Below are positions 15,805-25,212 of a stretch of DNA of 49,403 nucleotides, one piece after another. How positions within the stretch are numbered: the stretch's first letter is position 1; each line of letters begins with the position of its first letter. The stretch comes from JABMRP01 sp964444795 (GTDB lineage Bacteria; Planctomycetota; Planctomycetia; Pirellulales; Thermoguttaceae). The stretch lies in assembly GCA_964444795.1 (NCBI GenBank), contig CAYUIQ010000029.1:1-49403 (forward strand). The letters are read 5' to 3'. The notes beneath the pieces are model-generated. The model was not told where the DNA came from. It made no database searches and worked only from the letters and a program-made list of their open reading frames with translations. Made by a program: the position numbers and the translations under genes.

Positions 15805-17502
15805 ATGTCTCTCTTCGGTTCCATTCAGTTGGCGGCCAATACCCTGCGGGCGAACGACATCGCCTTGCAGGTTGTCGGACAAAATATCGCCAACGCCAAC
15901 ACGCCCGGGTATATCCGTGAGGAGGTCGTGCTGTCGCCGGCACCCACCCAGCGGCTGGGCGGGCTGCTGCTGGGCCTGGGAGTCAACGTCGACGCGGTCG
16001 TGCAGAAGATCGACCTCTTCCTTGAGGAACGCTTGCGCGGCGCGGTGAGCGACCGGGTGGCCGGCGAAACCGAAGAACAAACCCACCTGAACCTGGAAGA
16101 ACTCATCGGCGAGCTGAGCGACACGGACCTGAGCACGGCGATGAACGACTTCTTCTCCAGCATTTCCGACATTCTCAACCAGCCGGAAAGCGTATCGGTA
16201 CGCAATCTGGCCGTGTTGCAGGGCACGACGCTGACCCAAGGGGTCAACCGACTCGCCAATCGGGCGAGCGATATCCGCAACGACCTGAACGACCGGATCG
16301 TCGACATGGGCGACGACCTCAATCGGCTGATTGAGGAGATTCGCAAGCTCAACGTGCGTATCGCCGAGACCGAAGGGGGCAGCACTTCTCAGAGCGACGC
16401 GGTCGGCCTGCGCGACCAGCGGCTGGTCGCTTTGGAAAATCTGGCCAAACTGGTCGACATCCGCGTCGTCGAGCAACCAAGCGGCGGCATGGTGGTCTAC
16501 TCCGGCGGCGATTTTCTCGTTTTCGAAGGGGTCGCCCGCGAGGTGGAAGTCGTCCTGGAGAGCACCGGCGGCATGGCGGCGGCGGAGATCCGCATCAAGG
16601 ACACCGATTCCCCTTTGACTCCCACGTCCGGCGAGTTGAAAGCCCTGATGACCTCGCGCGACGACATCATGGGCCAGTTCCTCACCGATCTTGATGATTT
16701 CGCCCAAACTCTGGCCTTTGAATTCAACCGGGTCTATGCCTCGGGGCAAGGACTCAACGGCTACGATCAACTCACGGCAGAGTACTCCGTCGACGACAAC
16801 GACGTCGCGCTGGATCAGGCCGGCCTGCGGATGACGCCGGTCAACGGATCGTTCCAGATTCTGGTCCGCAGCAATAAGACGGGATTGACGCAAACGACCG
16901 ACATTTACGTCGACCTCAACGGTTTGGGCGACGAAATGACGATGAACGATCTGGTGACCGCGATCGACAATGTCGGCGGCGTTTCGGCCGCCGTCTCCTC
17001 CACCGGCGAACTGTCGATCGCCAGTGATTCGGTCGACCAGGAATTCGCCTTTGCCAACGACAGCAGCAGTATCCTGGCCGCTCTGGGACTGAACACGTTC
17101 TTCAGTGGCTATTCGGCCACGAGCTTGGGAATTAGCGCGGCACTGGCCTCCGACCCGGCCAAGTTCGCCGCCAGCCAAGGAGGAATCGAGGCCGACACGG
17201 AAAACGCGATCCTGCTGGCCGACTTCCTCGACCGTCCCCTGGATACCAAGAACGGGGCCTCGATCGGCGTGTTGTACGATCGGCTGACCGGGGAAGCCAC
17301 GCAATCATCCACCGTGGCCCGGGCCATCGCCGCGGGCGCCCGCGTATTCGAGGACACGTTGCGCGGGCAGAAGATGGCCGTCAGCGGCGTGAGTCTGGAC
17401 GAGGAGGCCGTCCGCATGCTCTCGTACCAGCACTCATTCCAGGCCTCATCCCGGTATATCTCCACACTGAACGAACTCCTGGACATTTTGGTGAACCTGT
17501 AA
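15805..17502 (+). CDS. flgK: Flagellar hook-associated protein 1, FlgK
   Basis: 565 residues from the ATG at 15805, where the conserved N-terminus begins (MSLFGSIQLAANTLRANDIALQVVGQNIANANTPGYIREEVVL); the frame is open 351 bp upstream but that part overlaps flgN. The N-terminal helical rod motif, the NDFFSSISDILNQPES segment and the C-terminal motif (GVSLDEEAVRMLSYQHSFQASSRYISTLNELLDILVNL) are all canonical. The size is close to E. coli FlgK (547). The middle (about residues 310-440) has a beta-rich insert with a sequence like DIYVDLNGLGDEMTMNDLVTAIDNVGG, similar to a flagellin-IN repeat. It forms the first hook-filament junction layer. It is followed after 4 bp by flgL. Confidence 0.95.
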   Translation: MSLFGSIQLAANTLRANDIALQVVGQNIANANTPGYIREEVVLSPAPTQRLGGLLLGLGVNVDAVVQKIDLFLEERLRGAVSDRVAGETEEQTHLNLEELIGELSDTDLSTAMNDFFSSISDILNQPESVSVRNLAVLQGTTLTQGVNRLANRASDIRNDLNDRIVDMGDDLNRLIEEIRKLNVRIAETEGGSTSQSDAVGLRDQRLVALENLAKLVDIRVVEQPSGGMVVYSGGDFLVFEGVAREVEVVLESTGGMAAAEIRIKDTDSPLTPTSGELKALMTSRDDIMGQFLTDLDDFAQTLAFEFNRVYASGQGLNGYDQLTAEYSVDDNDVALDQAGLRMTPVNGSFQILVRSNKTGLTQTTDIYVDLNGLGDEMTMNDLVTAIDNVGGVSAAVSSTGELSIASDSVDQEFAFANDSSSILAALGLNTFFSGYSATSLGISAALASDPAKFAASQGGIEADTENAILLADFLDRPLDTKNGASIGVLYDRLTGEATQSSTVARAIAAGARVFEDTLRGQKMAVSGVSLDEEAVRMLSYQHSFQASSRYISTLNELLDILVNL

Positions 17503-17506
17503 ACGC

Positions 17507-20500
17507 ATGAGTCCCGTAATCCCCGTTTCGAGCAGCCGCGTGAGTGATCTGCTGGTGCGCGAGCGCCTGCTGCGACAGATCCAATCCGGTCAGGCCGAGA
17601 TGTTGCAGGTTCAGATGCAACTGAGCACGGGCCGGCGGATCTCAATACCCAGCGAAGACGCGCCGGCCGCGCTGCGCGCGATGAGCCTCCAGCGGCTGCT
17701 GGAACGCAAGGACCAGGTACAGACAAACCTGATCACCAACCAATCGTACCTCAGCGCCACCGACTCGGCGCTGATGCAGGTTTCCAACTCGATGGCTGAA
17801 GCCCGCGGCATGGCGCTGTCGGTCGTCGGCACCACCTCTTCCGACACGCAGCGCGACGCGGTGATCCAGGAATTGGATCAGATCCTCCTGCAATTATCCG
17901 ACGTCGGCAACCAGAAATTTCGCGGCCGCTATCTCTTTGCGGGCACCGGCACCACGGTGCGGCCCTTCGAGAGAACCGACGATAGCTATATCCAGTACAA
18001 CGGCAACGAAGGCCGCCTCAGCAGTTTCTCCGACATCGACTTGATGTTCGACACCAACCTGCACGGCGACGAAGTCTTCGGGGCGCTCTCCGAGCCGGTC
18101 CGCGGATCGATCGATCTCAACCCGGTCGTCACCTACCAAACGCGGCTGGCCGATCTGCGCGGAGGCAGAGGCATTACCGACGGCAGCATCAGCGTCACCG
18201 ACGGAAACGCCACCACGATCGTGGACCTCAGTTCGGCCGAAACCGTGGGTGACGTGGCCGCGCTGTTGATGGCCAACCCGCCCTTGGGAAGATCGGTCGT
18301 CGTGGAAATCACGCCCACCGGACTGCAAATCGAACTCGACCCCCCCGCCGCCGGCGACGCGATGGTCATCAGCGACGTGGGGGAAGGCAGCACGGCCACC
18401 GAATTGGGCATCCGCACGGCGTCGCCCGCCGGCAGCGGGCCGGTCGTCGCCAGCGACCTCAACCCGATCCTGCGAAAAACGACGCCGCTGACGGAGATCC
18501 TCGGGTCGCGCGCCTTTGCGGTGGTGCGATCCGGCGGTTCGGATAACGACCTGATCTTCGAGGCCGACACCAACGGAACCACGCTCAACGGCGTCAACAT
18601 CGTCTTCGCCGACACGGCCACGGAAGGAAATGAAACGGTCGCCTGGGACGGGGCAACGAAGACGCTGACGGTGGGGATCGAGTCCGGGTTGACGATGGCC
18701 CACCACGTGGTGACCGCCGTCAATGCCGCCCAGGTCGCCGGAACCATTGACTTCACGGCCCGGCTGGAACCGATCGACGACTACGACGGTGGCAAAGGGC
18801 TGATCGACGTCACCGTCACCGAAACAACGTACGGTGGCGCCGGCACCGATTTCGACCGAACCTCCGGAATTCAGATCCTCAACGGCGATACGACCTATAC
18901 GATCGATTTCGCCGGCGACGTCACGGTCGAGGACATGCTCAACACTCTCAACGGCTCGGGGGCGGGCGTGGTGGCCCAAATCAACGACGACGCCACCGGA
19001 ATCGACGTCCGCTCGCGGCTCAGCGGCGCCGATTTCGCCATCGGCGAGAACGGCGGTAACACGGCGACCCAATTGGGTCTCCGCACCTTCACCCCCGACA
19101 CTCGCCTGGAGGACCTCAACCTCGGCCGCGGCATCTTCGATCACGAGGGCTCGGGGACGTTCGCCGCGGCCACTTGGCAATCGGCGGGAGCCGACAACGG
19201 CCTGATTCTCCGTGCCCGGCAGGACGGAGCGGCCTGGAACGGGTTTACGGTCAGTTTCATCGATTCTGGTGGCGCTGCCGGCAGCGAAGCGCTCACCTAC
19301 GATGCCGCAGGCAAGACAATCACATTCGAGATCGTTCCCGGTTCGACGACCGCCGCCGACGTAGTTCAGTTGTTCGAGGCCACGCCCGCGGCGAAGAACG
19401 ATTTCGAGATCAGTCTGGATGCCGGCGACGGCACCCCCAATGACGGAACCGGGACCGTCGACCTGGGATCCGTCGCCACCGGCGGCGGCGTCGACGGCGC
19501 CATTGACTTCACCATCCAGCGAAAGGATGGAACGACTCTGCAGATCGACATCGCCGGACTAGAAACGATCGGCCAACTCCTCGACCGGATCAATACCCAC
19601 GCCGACAACACGGGCAACACGATCCTCGCCCAATTGGCAACCTACGGAAACGGTATCGAACTGGTCGACAACCATGCGGGCACGTACGACGTGACCGTCG
19701 CCCGCGCCCAACTCAGTACCGCGGCGATCGAACTGGGGCTCATTCCCGAAGGGGCTCAGACCAGCAATTCGCCAACCCCCGGCGCTGTTGCGACGGCCAC
19801 CGTCTCCTCACCCGGCACCGACAACGATCTCCTCTTCCAGGCGATCGACCTTGGTCCCGCGGCCAACGGCCTTCAGGTCATCATCGAGGACAACCTCCTG
19901 GGGCCGGGTAACGAGACGTTCACCTACGATCCGGCTGCCGGAACGATGACCTTCGGAATCGATCCCGGTACGACAACCGCCAACATGCTGATCCCCCTGT
20001 TCCAAGCCGACCCGGCGGCCAGCGCCCTGCTTTCGATCGGCCTGTCCGCGCCCGACGGGGGAGTGCCGAATACGGGGATCGGATTGGTGGCCGTGACGGC
20101 CGCGCCGGTGACCGTCGGCGGAGGGATTTCGGAAATCCTCACCGGAACCGACGTCAACCCGCAGGAAGTCGAAGGCATCTACACCGCGCTGATTCGCTTG
20201 AAGGAAGCATTGCGAGCCAATGACGTGTGGCAGGTGCAACGCGCCATCGAGATGCTCGATGAGAAGACGATCGACATGAACTTCTCCCGCGCCGAACTTG
20301 GCGCGCGGCAGCAAGGTCTCGACGGACTGCAAGTTCGCCTGGAAACCGAAGAGATTGGCTTGCGCGAAACGCTTTCCATCGAAATCGACGTCGACATGGC
20401 CGAGGCCATTTCGCAGTTGACCGGCAAACAGGCCACCTACCAGGCCGCTTTGCAGTCCTCCGGCCTCATCTTTCAGATGACGCTGTTGGATTATCTCTAA
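17507..20500 (+). CDS. flgL: Giant flagellar hook-associated protein 3, FlgL
   Basis: 997 residues, about three times the E. coli protein (317). The terminal filament-type helices are normal: residues ~1-160 (QVQMQLSTGRRISIPSEDAPAALRAMSLQ ... YLFAGTGTTVRPF) and the last ~110 (EVEGIYTALIRLKEALRANDVWQVQRAIEML ... QATYQAALQSSGLIFQMTLLDYL). The enlarged middle alternates two repeat types. IN-like repeats lie at about 18180-18424, 18868-19138 and 19508-19753. ~100-residue modules with the pattern DN-L-F-A---G---NG---V-F ... YD---KTITF-I-PGTTTA lie at 18512-18811, 19163-19465 and 19790-20095. The same module occurs in the two flagellins downstream. FlgL joins FlgK to the filament, and the extra domains would project from the surface. 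It is secreted with the help of FlgN. Confidence 0.93.
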   Translation: MSPVIPVSSSRVSDLLVRERLLRQIQSGQAEMLQVQMQLSTGRRISIPSEDAPAALRAMSLQRLLERKDQVQTNLITNQSYLSATDSALMQVSNSMAEARGMALSVVGTTSSDTQRDAVIQELDQILLQLSDVGNQKFRGRYLFAGTGTTVRPFERTDDSYIQYNGNEGRLSSFSDIDLMFDTNLHGDEVFGALSEPVRGSIDLNPVVTYQTRLADLRGGRGITDGSISVTDGNATTIVDLSSAETVGDVAALLMANPPLGRSVVVEITPTGLQIELDPPAAGDAMVISDVGEGSTATELGIRTASPAGSGPVVASDLNPILRKTTPLTEILGSRAFAVVRSGGSDNDLIFEADTNGTTLNGVNIVFADTATEGNETVAWDGATKTLTVGIESGLTMAHHVVTAVNAAQVAGTIDFTARLEPIDDYDGGKGLIDVTVTETTYGGAGTDFDRTSGIQILNGDTTYTIDFAGDVTVEDMLNTLNGSGAGVVAQINDDATGIDVRSRLSGADFAIGENGGNTATQLGLRTFTPDTRLEDLNLGRGIFDHEGSGTFAAATWQSAGADNGLILRARQDGAAWNGFTVSFIDSGGAAGSEALTYDAAGKTITFEIVPGSTTAADVVQLFEATPAAKNDFEISLDAGDGTPNDGTGTVDLGSVATGGGVDGAIDFTIQRKDGTTLQIDIAGLETIGQLLDRINTHADNTGNTILAQLATYGNGIELVDNHAGTYDVTVARAQLSTAAIELGLIPEGAQTSNSPTPGAVATATVSSPGTDNDLLFQAIDLGPAANGLQVIIEDNLLGPGNETFTYDPAAGTMTFGIDPGTTTANMLIPLFQADPAASALLSIGLSAPDGGVPNTGIGLVAVTAAPVTVGGGISEILTGTDVNPQEVEGIYTALIRLKEALRANDVWQVQRAIEMLDEKTIDMNFSRAELGARQQGLDGLQVRLETEEIGLRETLSIEIDVDMAEAISQLTGKQATYQAALQSSGLIFQMTLLDYL
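18512..20095 (+). repeat. Three ~100-residue beta modules in FlgL
   Basis: The modules cover residues ~336-435, 553-653 and 762-863 of FlgL (18512-18811, 19163-19465, 19790-20095). They start 651 and 627 bp apart. Shared features are DND/NGL-I/L-F-A, then G---NG--V-F-D, a YD/WD---KT-T--I turn, a TTA helix and, in copies 2 and 3, an ending like DGTPNDGTGTV / NTGIGLV. Confidence 0.7.
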
Positions 20501-20733
20501 CGAATCCCGTATTCGCTCCGCGCGCTTTTCCCGGACGAATCCTTTTTTATGGTCCGTCGCAATAGGGCCGGCCGATACATAGAATGTGCGCCGGCGTTGG
20601 GCGCCCGTGTACCCCCCGAGGGGAAATGGGCCCGATCTCTCTTGTGCAAAGCACACCCCGGGCCGTTGCCTGCATAGGGTACGCGTCCCCGTTTGCCCGA
20701 AAATCCCACCTAAGCAAGCAGCAGAGCCAAACG

Positions 20734-21192
20734 ATGCGGATCGATACAACCCGATTCGGACCCGTCGAGTGCGAACTCGACGACGTGCTCCATCTCCCCC
20801 AAGGGTTAGCCGGCCTGGAGCAATGCCGGCGCTGGATCCTGCTGGGCGACGAGCAGAGCGATACGCTGGCATGGCTCCAGAGCACCGATTGCCCCGATGT
20901 GGCTCTGGCCGTGGTGAGTCCCCGACGCTTTGTCGCCGGCATCCAATTGCGCATTGCCCGGTCCGAGCTCCAACCGCTGGGCCTTGAGAATGCTCAAGAC
21001 GCCCAAGTGTTGGTCATTGTCTCGCGGAACGACGGTGTCTCGCAAAACGACGGTTCGATCACCTTGAATCTCAAAGCCCCCTTGGTATTCAATCTGTCGC
21101 GGCAATTGGGCCGGCAGGTCACAACCAATGGGGATCTGCCGCTACAGCACGCCGTGGCCGACGCACACTGCAAAGCAATAAGAATCGCCTGA
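20734..21192 (+). CDS. fliW: Flagellar assembly factor FliW
   Basis: 152 residues from the ATG at 20734 (MRIDTTRFGPVEC); the frame is open further upstream but that part is not conserved. FliW motifs are present: LHLPQGLAGLEQCRRWILL near residue 20-40, WLQSTDCPDVALAVVSPRRF in the middle, and ITLNLKAPLVFNLSRQLGRQVTTNGDLPLQHAV near the end. In Bacillus and Campylobacter FliW binds flagellin and antagonises CsrA, so that flagellin translation stops when unsecreted flagellin builds up. The csrA gene follows after 24 bp and flagellin 1 after that, exactly the context in which the switch works. A GCCGATAC box at 20571-20578 resembles a sigma-28 -10 element, but no -35 was found. Confidence 0.94.
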   Translation: MRIDTTRFGPVECELDDVLHLPQGLAGLEQCRRWILLGDEQSDTLAWLQSTDCPDVALAVVSPRRFVAGIQLRIARSELQPLGLENAQDAQVLVIVSRNDGVSQNDGSITLNLKAPLVFNLSRQLGRQVTTNGDLPLQHAVADAHCKAIRIA

Positions 21193-21216
21193 GATCAACC
21201 GTGGAAGGAGCCGCCG

Positions 21217-21444
21217 ATGCTGGTACTATCGAGGCAACGCGACGAGAGCATCATGATCGGAGACGACGTTGTCGTCACGATAGTCGACGTCCGCGGAGAT
21301 AAGGTGCGTCTGGGAATCGATGCGCCCCAGGAGATTCCCGTGCATCGACGCGAGGTCTATGAAGCCATCCGGCGCGAGAATCTTCGCGCCAGTCAGCTTG
21401 AGGTCGACGACACGCGGCCCCTGGACGACCACCCGTCCAACTGA
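21217..21444 (+). CDS. csrA: Translational regulator CsrA (RsmA)
   Basis: 75 residues. The N-terminus is canonical (MLVLSRQRDESIMIGDDVVVTIVDVRGDKVRLGIDAP) and continues with the conserved VHRREVYEAI; the last ~15 residues are variable. A strong AAGGAG ribosome site lies upstream of the ATG. CsrA dimers bind GGA motifs in mRNA leaders, often over the ribosome site. Being between fliW and flagellin, its obvious target is flagellin mRNA. The ribosome site of flagellin 2 (CAAGGAGG, 25669-25676) itself contains an A-GGA core, so direct competition with the ribosome is plausible there. Binding at flagellin 1 is less clear. Confidence 0.96.
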   Translation: MLVLSRQRDESIMIGDDVVVTIVDVRGDKVRLGIDAPQEIPVHRREVYEAIRRENLRASQLEVDDTRPLDDHPSN

Positions 21445-21996
21445 GGCCCATCCCCGGACTGCGGACGACTCGTCGCCGCTTTCCTTTCTCATACGGCCGC
21501 AAACCAACGCGTCGAACGCGTTCTCCCCGCAAACCCATACAACCGGCGGGCCCGTATACCCGCCCTGTTGCTCCGAATGTGCGGGTCGTTCGGCTTCTGC
21601 GGGCAGGACTGCGAAGGTTCGCTTTTCCTGGGGGGTATTTCCTTTCCCAAGCCCAAAGACATGCCGAGAAGGGTCAATGGCAGTATCCGGTGAGAAAAGA
21701 ATGGAAATACCCAGAACACCTAAAGTGTCTATCTTAACACACCGATACTCGTTGATGAACGTGTTGCCAAAGTGCGTTTGTGTGGGAAACCCCATGCGAC
21801 GCTCGTTTCCGGGACGGGTAAACGCACTTCCGGCGGCCGACAGCGTAAAACTTAAACACAAACCTCACACGTAGTCGCTTTCGGGCGAGCCTAAGGCTTT
21901 TCCCGTGATCGGCGGTCAAGCGAATCCGGACCGTTGCGCTGGTGCAACCCGGCCGAGCTTGGGCGTAAATCCTTCAATTTCGAAAGGGTGTCTGGC
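21445..21996. other. Long flagellin 1 leader/promoter region
   Basis: 552 bp without a gene. It contains a perfect 10-bp inverted repeat (GGGTATTTCC at 21633-21642, GGAAATACCC at 21703-21712), the sigma-28 promoter (21721-21748) and a leader of ~240 nt. The leader has a small hairpin at 21933-21948 (GTTGC-loop-GCAAC) not far before the start codon. The long leader is a good candidate for CsrA or other post-transcriptional control. Confidence 0.5.
21721..21748 (+). promoter_or_regulatory. Sigma-28 (FliA) promoter for flagellin 1
   Basis: TAAAGTGT (21721-21728) and ACCGATAC (21741-21748) are separated by 12 bp. The FliA consensus is TAAAGTTT-N11-GCCGATAA, so 7 of 8 and 6 of 8 positions match with a spacing one longer than consensus, within the accepted range. 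It lies ~250 bp before the flagellin 1 start codon. Flagellin is the classic late-class FliA target. Confidence 0.65.
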
Positions 21997-24900
21997 ATGA
22001 CCCGAATTAACACGAACGTCAGTTCGCTCAACGCTCAAAAGAGTTTGGCTCGGTCCAACGGGCAGCTGCAGCAAGCCTTGACCCGGTTGAGCACCGGTCT
22101 GCGAATCAACGTGGGCAAAGACGATCCGGCTGGTTTGATTGCCAGCGAAGTCCTCCGGGCCGATATCACGGCCAACGAACGGGCGATCACCAATAGTGAG
22201 CGGGCCAATCAGGTCATCGCCACGGCCGACGGTGCCTTGGGCCAGGTGAGTTCGCTGTTGAACGACATCCGTGGTCTGGTCACCGAGGCGGCGAACTCTG
22301 GTGCGATGAGCGCCGATCAGATCGAGGCCAATCAGTTACAGGTCGACTCCTCGCTGGAAGCCATTAACCGCATCTCGCAGACGACCAGCTTCCAAGGCCG
22401 GCAGTTGCTCGACGGCAGCATGGCCTTTGTAACCGAAGGCGTCACGGCGACGAAGCTGAGCAATCTGGAGGTCGATCAGGCCAACTTCGGCACGCAGACC
22501 CAGATCGACGTCAACGTGGAGGTCGCCGCCCAGGCCGAGCAGGCACAGCTTACGTACAAGGGGACCCAGCTCACCGCCGCGACGGTGGTCCAGGTGGGCG
22601 GTGCCACCGGCTTCGAGGCGTTCTCCTTCGATGCCGGCAGTTCGGTCACGGAGATGCGAGACGCGATCAACCTGGTCTCCGACGCCTTGGGCATCGAGGC
22701 TTCGCTGGCCGATCGCGTGGCCGAGACGGCCACCGCGGGTCAGGCCAAAGTGCTCAACTCCGACGGCACCAGCGGCTTCACCGTTGAGGCCGCCACCGCG
22801 GGCGAAGCGGCCGGAAATTTCACCGTCAACTACTCCCTGGCCAGCGGCGACCAAGTCGCCGACAACACGGCCACCTGGAACGCCGGGAATCCCAACGTCA
22901 TCGACGTCGCCGTCGCCGCCGACCAGTGGACCACCTATGCTTCCGACGTTATGACCCTCGGCGCCGGCAACATCCAATTGGCCCAGGGAGCGGACACGGC
23001 CGACGACACCATCCAGATTTCCGCCTTGGTCGACGGCGATGTGTACAACGGCCTGACGCTTACCGTCGCCAGCACCGGCGGCGGCGCCAATACCGCTTCC
23101 TACGACTATGAGACCAACACCATCACGGTCGATTTGGATGCATCGCCGACCATTGCCGACATCAAGTCTGCGATTGAAACCGATCTGGCCAGTTTATTCG
23201 CCGTCACGCTGGACGGCACTCCCGACGACACGATCAAAGCGGGTTCTCTGGTCTTCACGCACGCCGGTACCGGCACTGCCGGTGTCGACGGGGGCGTGGT
23301 CAGTGCCAACGGCACGATCACGAACGTCGCCGACAAGATCGACAATCTGGCCGAGATCGCGGCCATCACGGCCACCGGCGGAGCCAACTTGATCGAGATC
23401 ACCACGGCTTCCGGCACGATCGGATCGGTCAACTCGACCGACGACGCCTCGGCCAGCGACGATCCCAACAACTTGGTTCAGCTTGCCGGCACCGAGAAGG
23501 CCGAGAATCTCGACGTGACCTTCGCCGCCGCCGGAGCCAGCCAGTCGTTTTCCATCGACTACCAGCTCAACGAGCGGACCAACGGCTATTCGACCGCCTA
23601 CCTGACCTCGACCCAGGACGACAAAGCCGCCGTGGTCAAGGTCGTCTATTCGGCCGAGCAGGGCCAGCAGTGGGACGGCATCGACGTCAGCTATGTCTCC
23701 GACGCAACCGACAGGAGCGTCATCTGGGACAAGGAGAACAAGGCCCTGACCGTCTACAATGCGGCCACGGCCACGGCCAACGATATTCGCGACCAGATCA
23801 ACAACGCCCTGGGCAGCACGTTCACGGCCACGGTGATCGGTACCGGCGGTGCCACGGCCACGGCCTTTACGACCGGCGACAGCGCGACCACGGCCGACGG
23901 CCGGATCTACGACTCGATGACCGTCAATCTGGCCACCGACGCCAACGGCGTGGTGACCACCACGGCGGCCGAAGCGGTCAATGCAATCAACGCCTCGGCG
24001 GCGTTCACCGGCCTGGAAATCAGTGCCTCGCACGGCTTCTCCAGCGACGGCTCCGGAGTCATGGAAACCGGCACCTTGTCGCTCGGCCAGCTTGGCGTTA
24101 CGTCCGCCGATGCCGCGGCCGCGGGGACCACCGCGGCGATCAACGGCGAGAAGGCCCAGATCACGGTGACGGCCCTGACCGACGGCCCGGCCTACGACAA
24201 CGTCAAGGTCGTCTTCGTCGAGGATGCCACGGTGACCCAAAACGCCGGTGAATACGCTACTTATGATCCTTCGAGCAAGATTCTCACGTTCACCGTCAAC
24301 CCGGCGAGCACGGCGGCCGAGGTCGTCAACAACTGGTCCACCAGTTCGCAGTCCACCGCTGCCGCGGCCTTGTTCTCCGCGGCCGTCGTCAACACGGGCA
24401 GCGGCATTGTGGATGCTCTGGACGTGGGCTACTTGAGTGGTGGCACCACCTACAGCGGCACGACGACTGGTGGTTTGGCGGCCGAGGGCAACTTCGACGC
24501 CGGCGACGTCGTGGGCACCGGTGGTTTGGACTTCAAGTCGAACGACTACGGAACGAGTAAGTTCGTGTCGGTCAAGGCGCTCAGTGGCACGTTTGTCACG
24601 GTCGACGCCGCCGATACGGCCAAGGAACGCGACTACGGGGCGGATGCCAGCGTGCGAATCAACGGCATCGGGGCCATCGCCGACGGGCTGGATATCAAGC
24701 TCAACACCTCGGTGTTGGACCTGGGATTCCGGCTCGATTCCACATTCGCCGCCGGTACGTCGACCAGCTTCTCGATTACCTCCGGTGGTGCCCAGTTCCA
24801 GTTGGGACCCGACGTCGTGTCGACCCAACAGGCTCGGATTGCGATCCAGAGCATGAGCACGGCCGTGTTGGGTGGTGTCAACGGACGCCTTTACCAGTTG

Positions 24901-25212
24901 CGTTCCGGCCAGAGCTTCGATCTGACCACCGACACCACCAGCGCCGCCAAGGTAGTCGATCAGGCGATTACCAAGGTAACCGGTCTTCGGGGGCGGTTGG
25001 GTGCGTTCCAGAAAACGACCCTGGACGTCAATATTGCCACGCTCAGCGATACCTTGGAGAACCTGACCGCGGCGGAAAGTGCCATCCGCGACGCCGATTT
25101 CGCCGCCGAAAGTGCCGCCCTGACCAGGGCCCAGATTCTGGTCCAATCGGGTGTTTCGGTGTTGTCGATCGCTAACCAGAACTCGCAAAACGTCCTTTCG
25201 CTGCTGCGATAA
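21997..25212 (+). CDS. Flagellin 1 (giant flagellin with large central domain)
   Basis: 1071 residues from the ATG at 21997, where the flagellin N-terminus begins (MTRINTNVSSLNAQKSLARSN); the frame is open 21 codons further. Residues 1-~165 are the D0/D1 helices (LSTGLRINVGKDDPAGLIASE, AITNSERANQVIATADGALGQVSSLLNDIR). The last ~150 are the C-terminal D1/D0 (LRGRLGAFQKTTL, SAIRDADFAAESAALTRAQILVQSGVSVLSIANQNSQNVLSLLR). Between them lie ~750 residues of beta-type surface domain with no cysteine, rich in Thr, Ala, Asp and Gly. Residues ~231-841 are identical to flagellin 2, even in DNA. At least three copies of the FlgL-type module are visible (residues ~325-425, 535-635, 713-808). Typical flagellins have 300-500 residues. 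It is sigma-28 controlled, downstream of fliW-csrA. Confidence 0.95.
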   Translation: MTRINTNVSSLNAQKSLARSNGQLQQALTRLSTGLRINVGKDDPAGLIASEVLRADITANERAITNSERANQVIATADGALGQVSSLLNDIRGLVTEAANSGAMSADQIEANQLQVDSSLEAINRISQTTSFQGRQLLDGSMAFVTEGVTATKLSNLEVDQANFGTQTQIDVNVEVAAQAEQAQLTYKGTQLTAATVVQVGGATGFEAFSFDAGSSVTEMRDAINLVSDALGIEASLADRVAETATAGQAKVLNSDGTSGFTVEAATAGEAAGNFTVNYSLASGDQVADNTATWNAGNPNVIDVAVAADQWTTYASDVMTLGAGNIQLAQGADTADDTIQISALVDGDVYNGLTLTVASTGGGANTASYDYETNTITVDLDASPTIADIKSAIETDLASLFAVTLDGTPDDTIKAGSLVFTHAGTGTAGVDGGVVSANGTITNVADKIDNLAEIAAITATGGANLIEITTASGTIGSVNSTDDASASDDPNNLVQLAGTEKAENLDVTFAAAGASQSFSIDYQLNERTNGYSTAYLTSTQDDKAAVVKVVYSAEQGQQWDGIDVSYVSDATDRSVIWDKENKALTVYNAATATANDIRDQINNALGSTFTATVIGTGGATATAFTTGDSATTADGRIYDSMTVNLATDANGVVTTTAAEAVNAINASAAFTGLEISASHGFSSDGSGVMETGTLSLGQLGVTSADAAAAGTTAAINGEKAQITVTALTDGPAYDNVKVVFVEDATVTQNAGEYATYDPSSKILTFTVNPASTAAEVVNNWSTSSQSTAAAALFSAAVVNTGSGIVDALDVGYLSGGTTYSGTTTGGLAAEGNFDAGDVVGTGGLDFKSNDYGTSKFVSVKALSGTFVTVDAADTAKERDYGADASVRINGIGAIADGLDIKLNTSVLDLGFRLDSTFAAGTSTSFSITSGGAQFQLGPDVVSTQQARIAIQSMSTAVLGGVNGRLYQLRSGQSFDLTTDTTSAAKVVDQAITKVTGLRGRLGAFQKTTLDVNIATLSDTLENLTAAESAIRDADFAAESAALTRAQILVQSGVSVLSIANQNSQNVLSLLR
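22688..24521 (+). repeat. Copy 1 of 1,834-bp exact internal flagellin duplication
   Basis: Read against 26379-28212 (offset 3,691 bp) I find no difference over the whole block; translations in several frames on both strands are also identical. Just outside, mismatches begin at once: five within 17 bp on the left (22671-22687), and from 24522 on the right. The block encodes the surface domain only. Confidence 0.95.

Noticed and set aside
20571..20578. GCCGATAC box before fliW, like a sigma-28 -10
   Set aside because: No -35 box at the right distance.
23194..25188. Long minus-strand ORF (664 codons) antisense to flagellin 1, with a related one opposite flagellin 2
   Set aside because: GC-rich codon bias in the real gene leaves the opposite strand open. 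The predicted product is Gly/Arg/Asp-rich with no recognisable domain, and there is no ribosome site.
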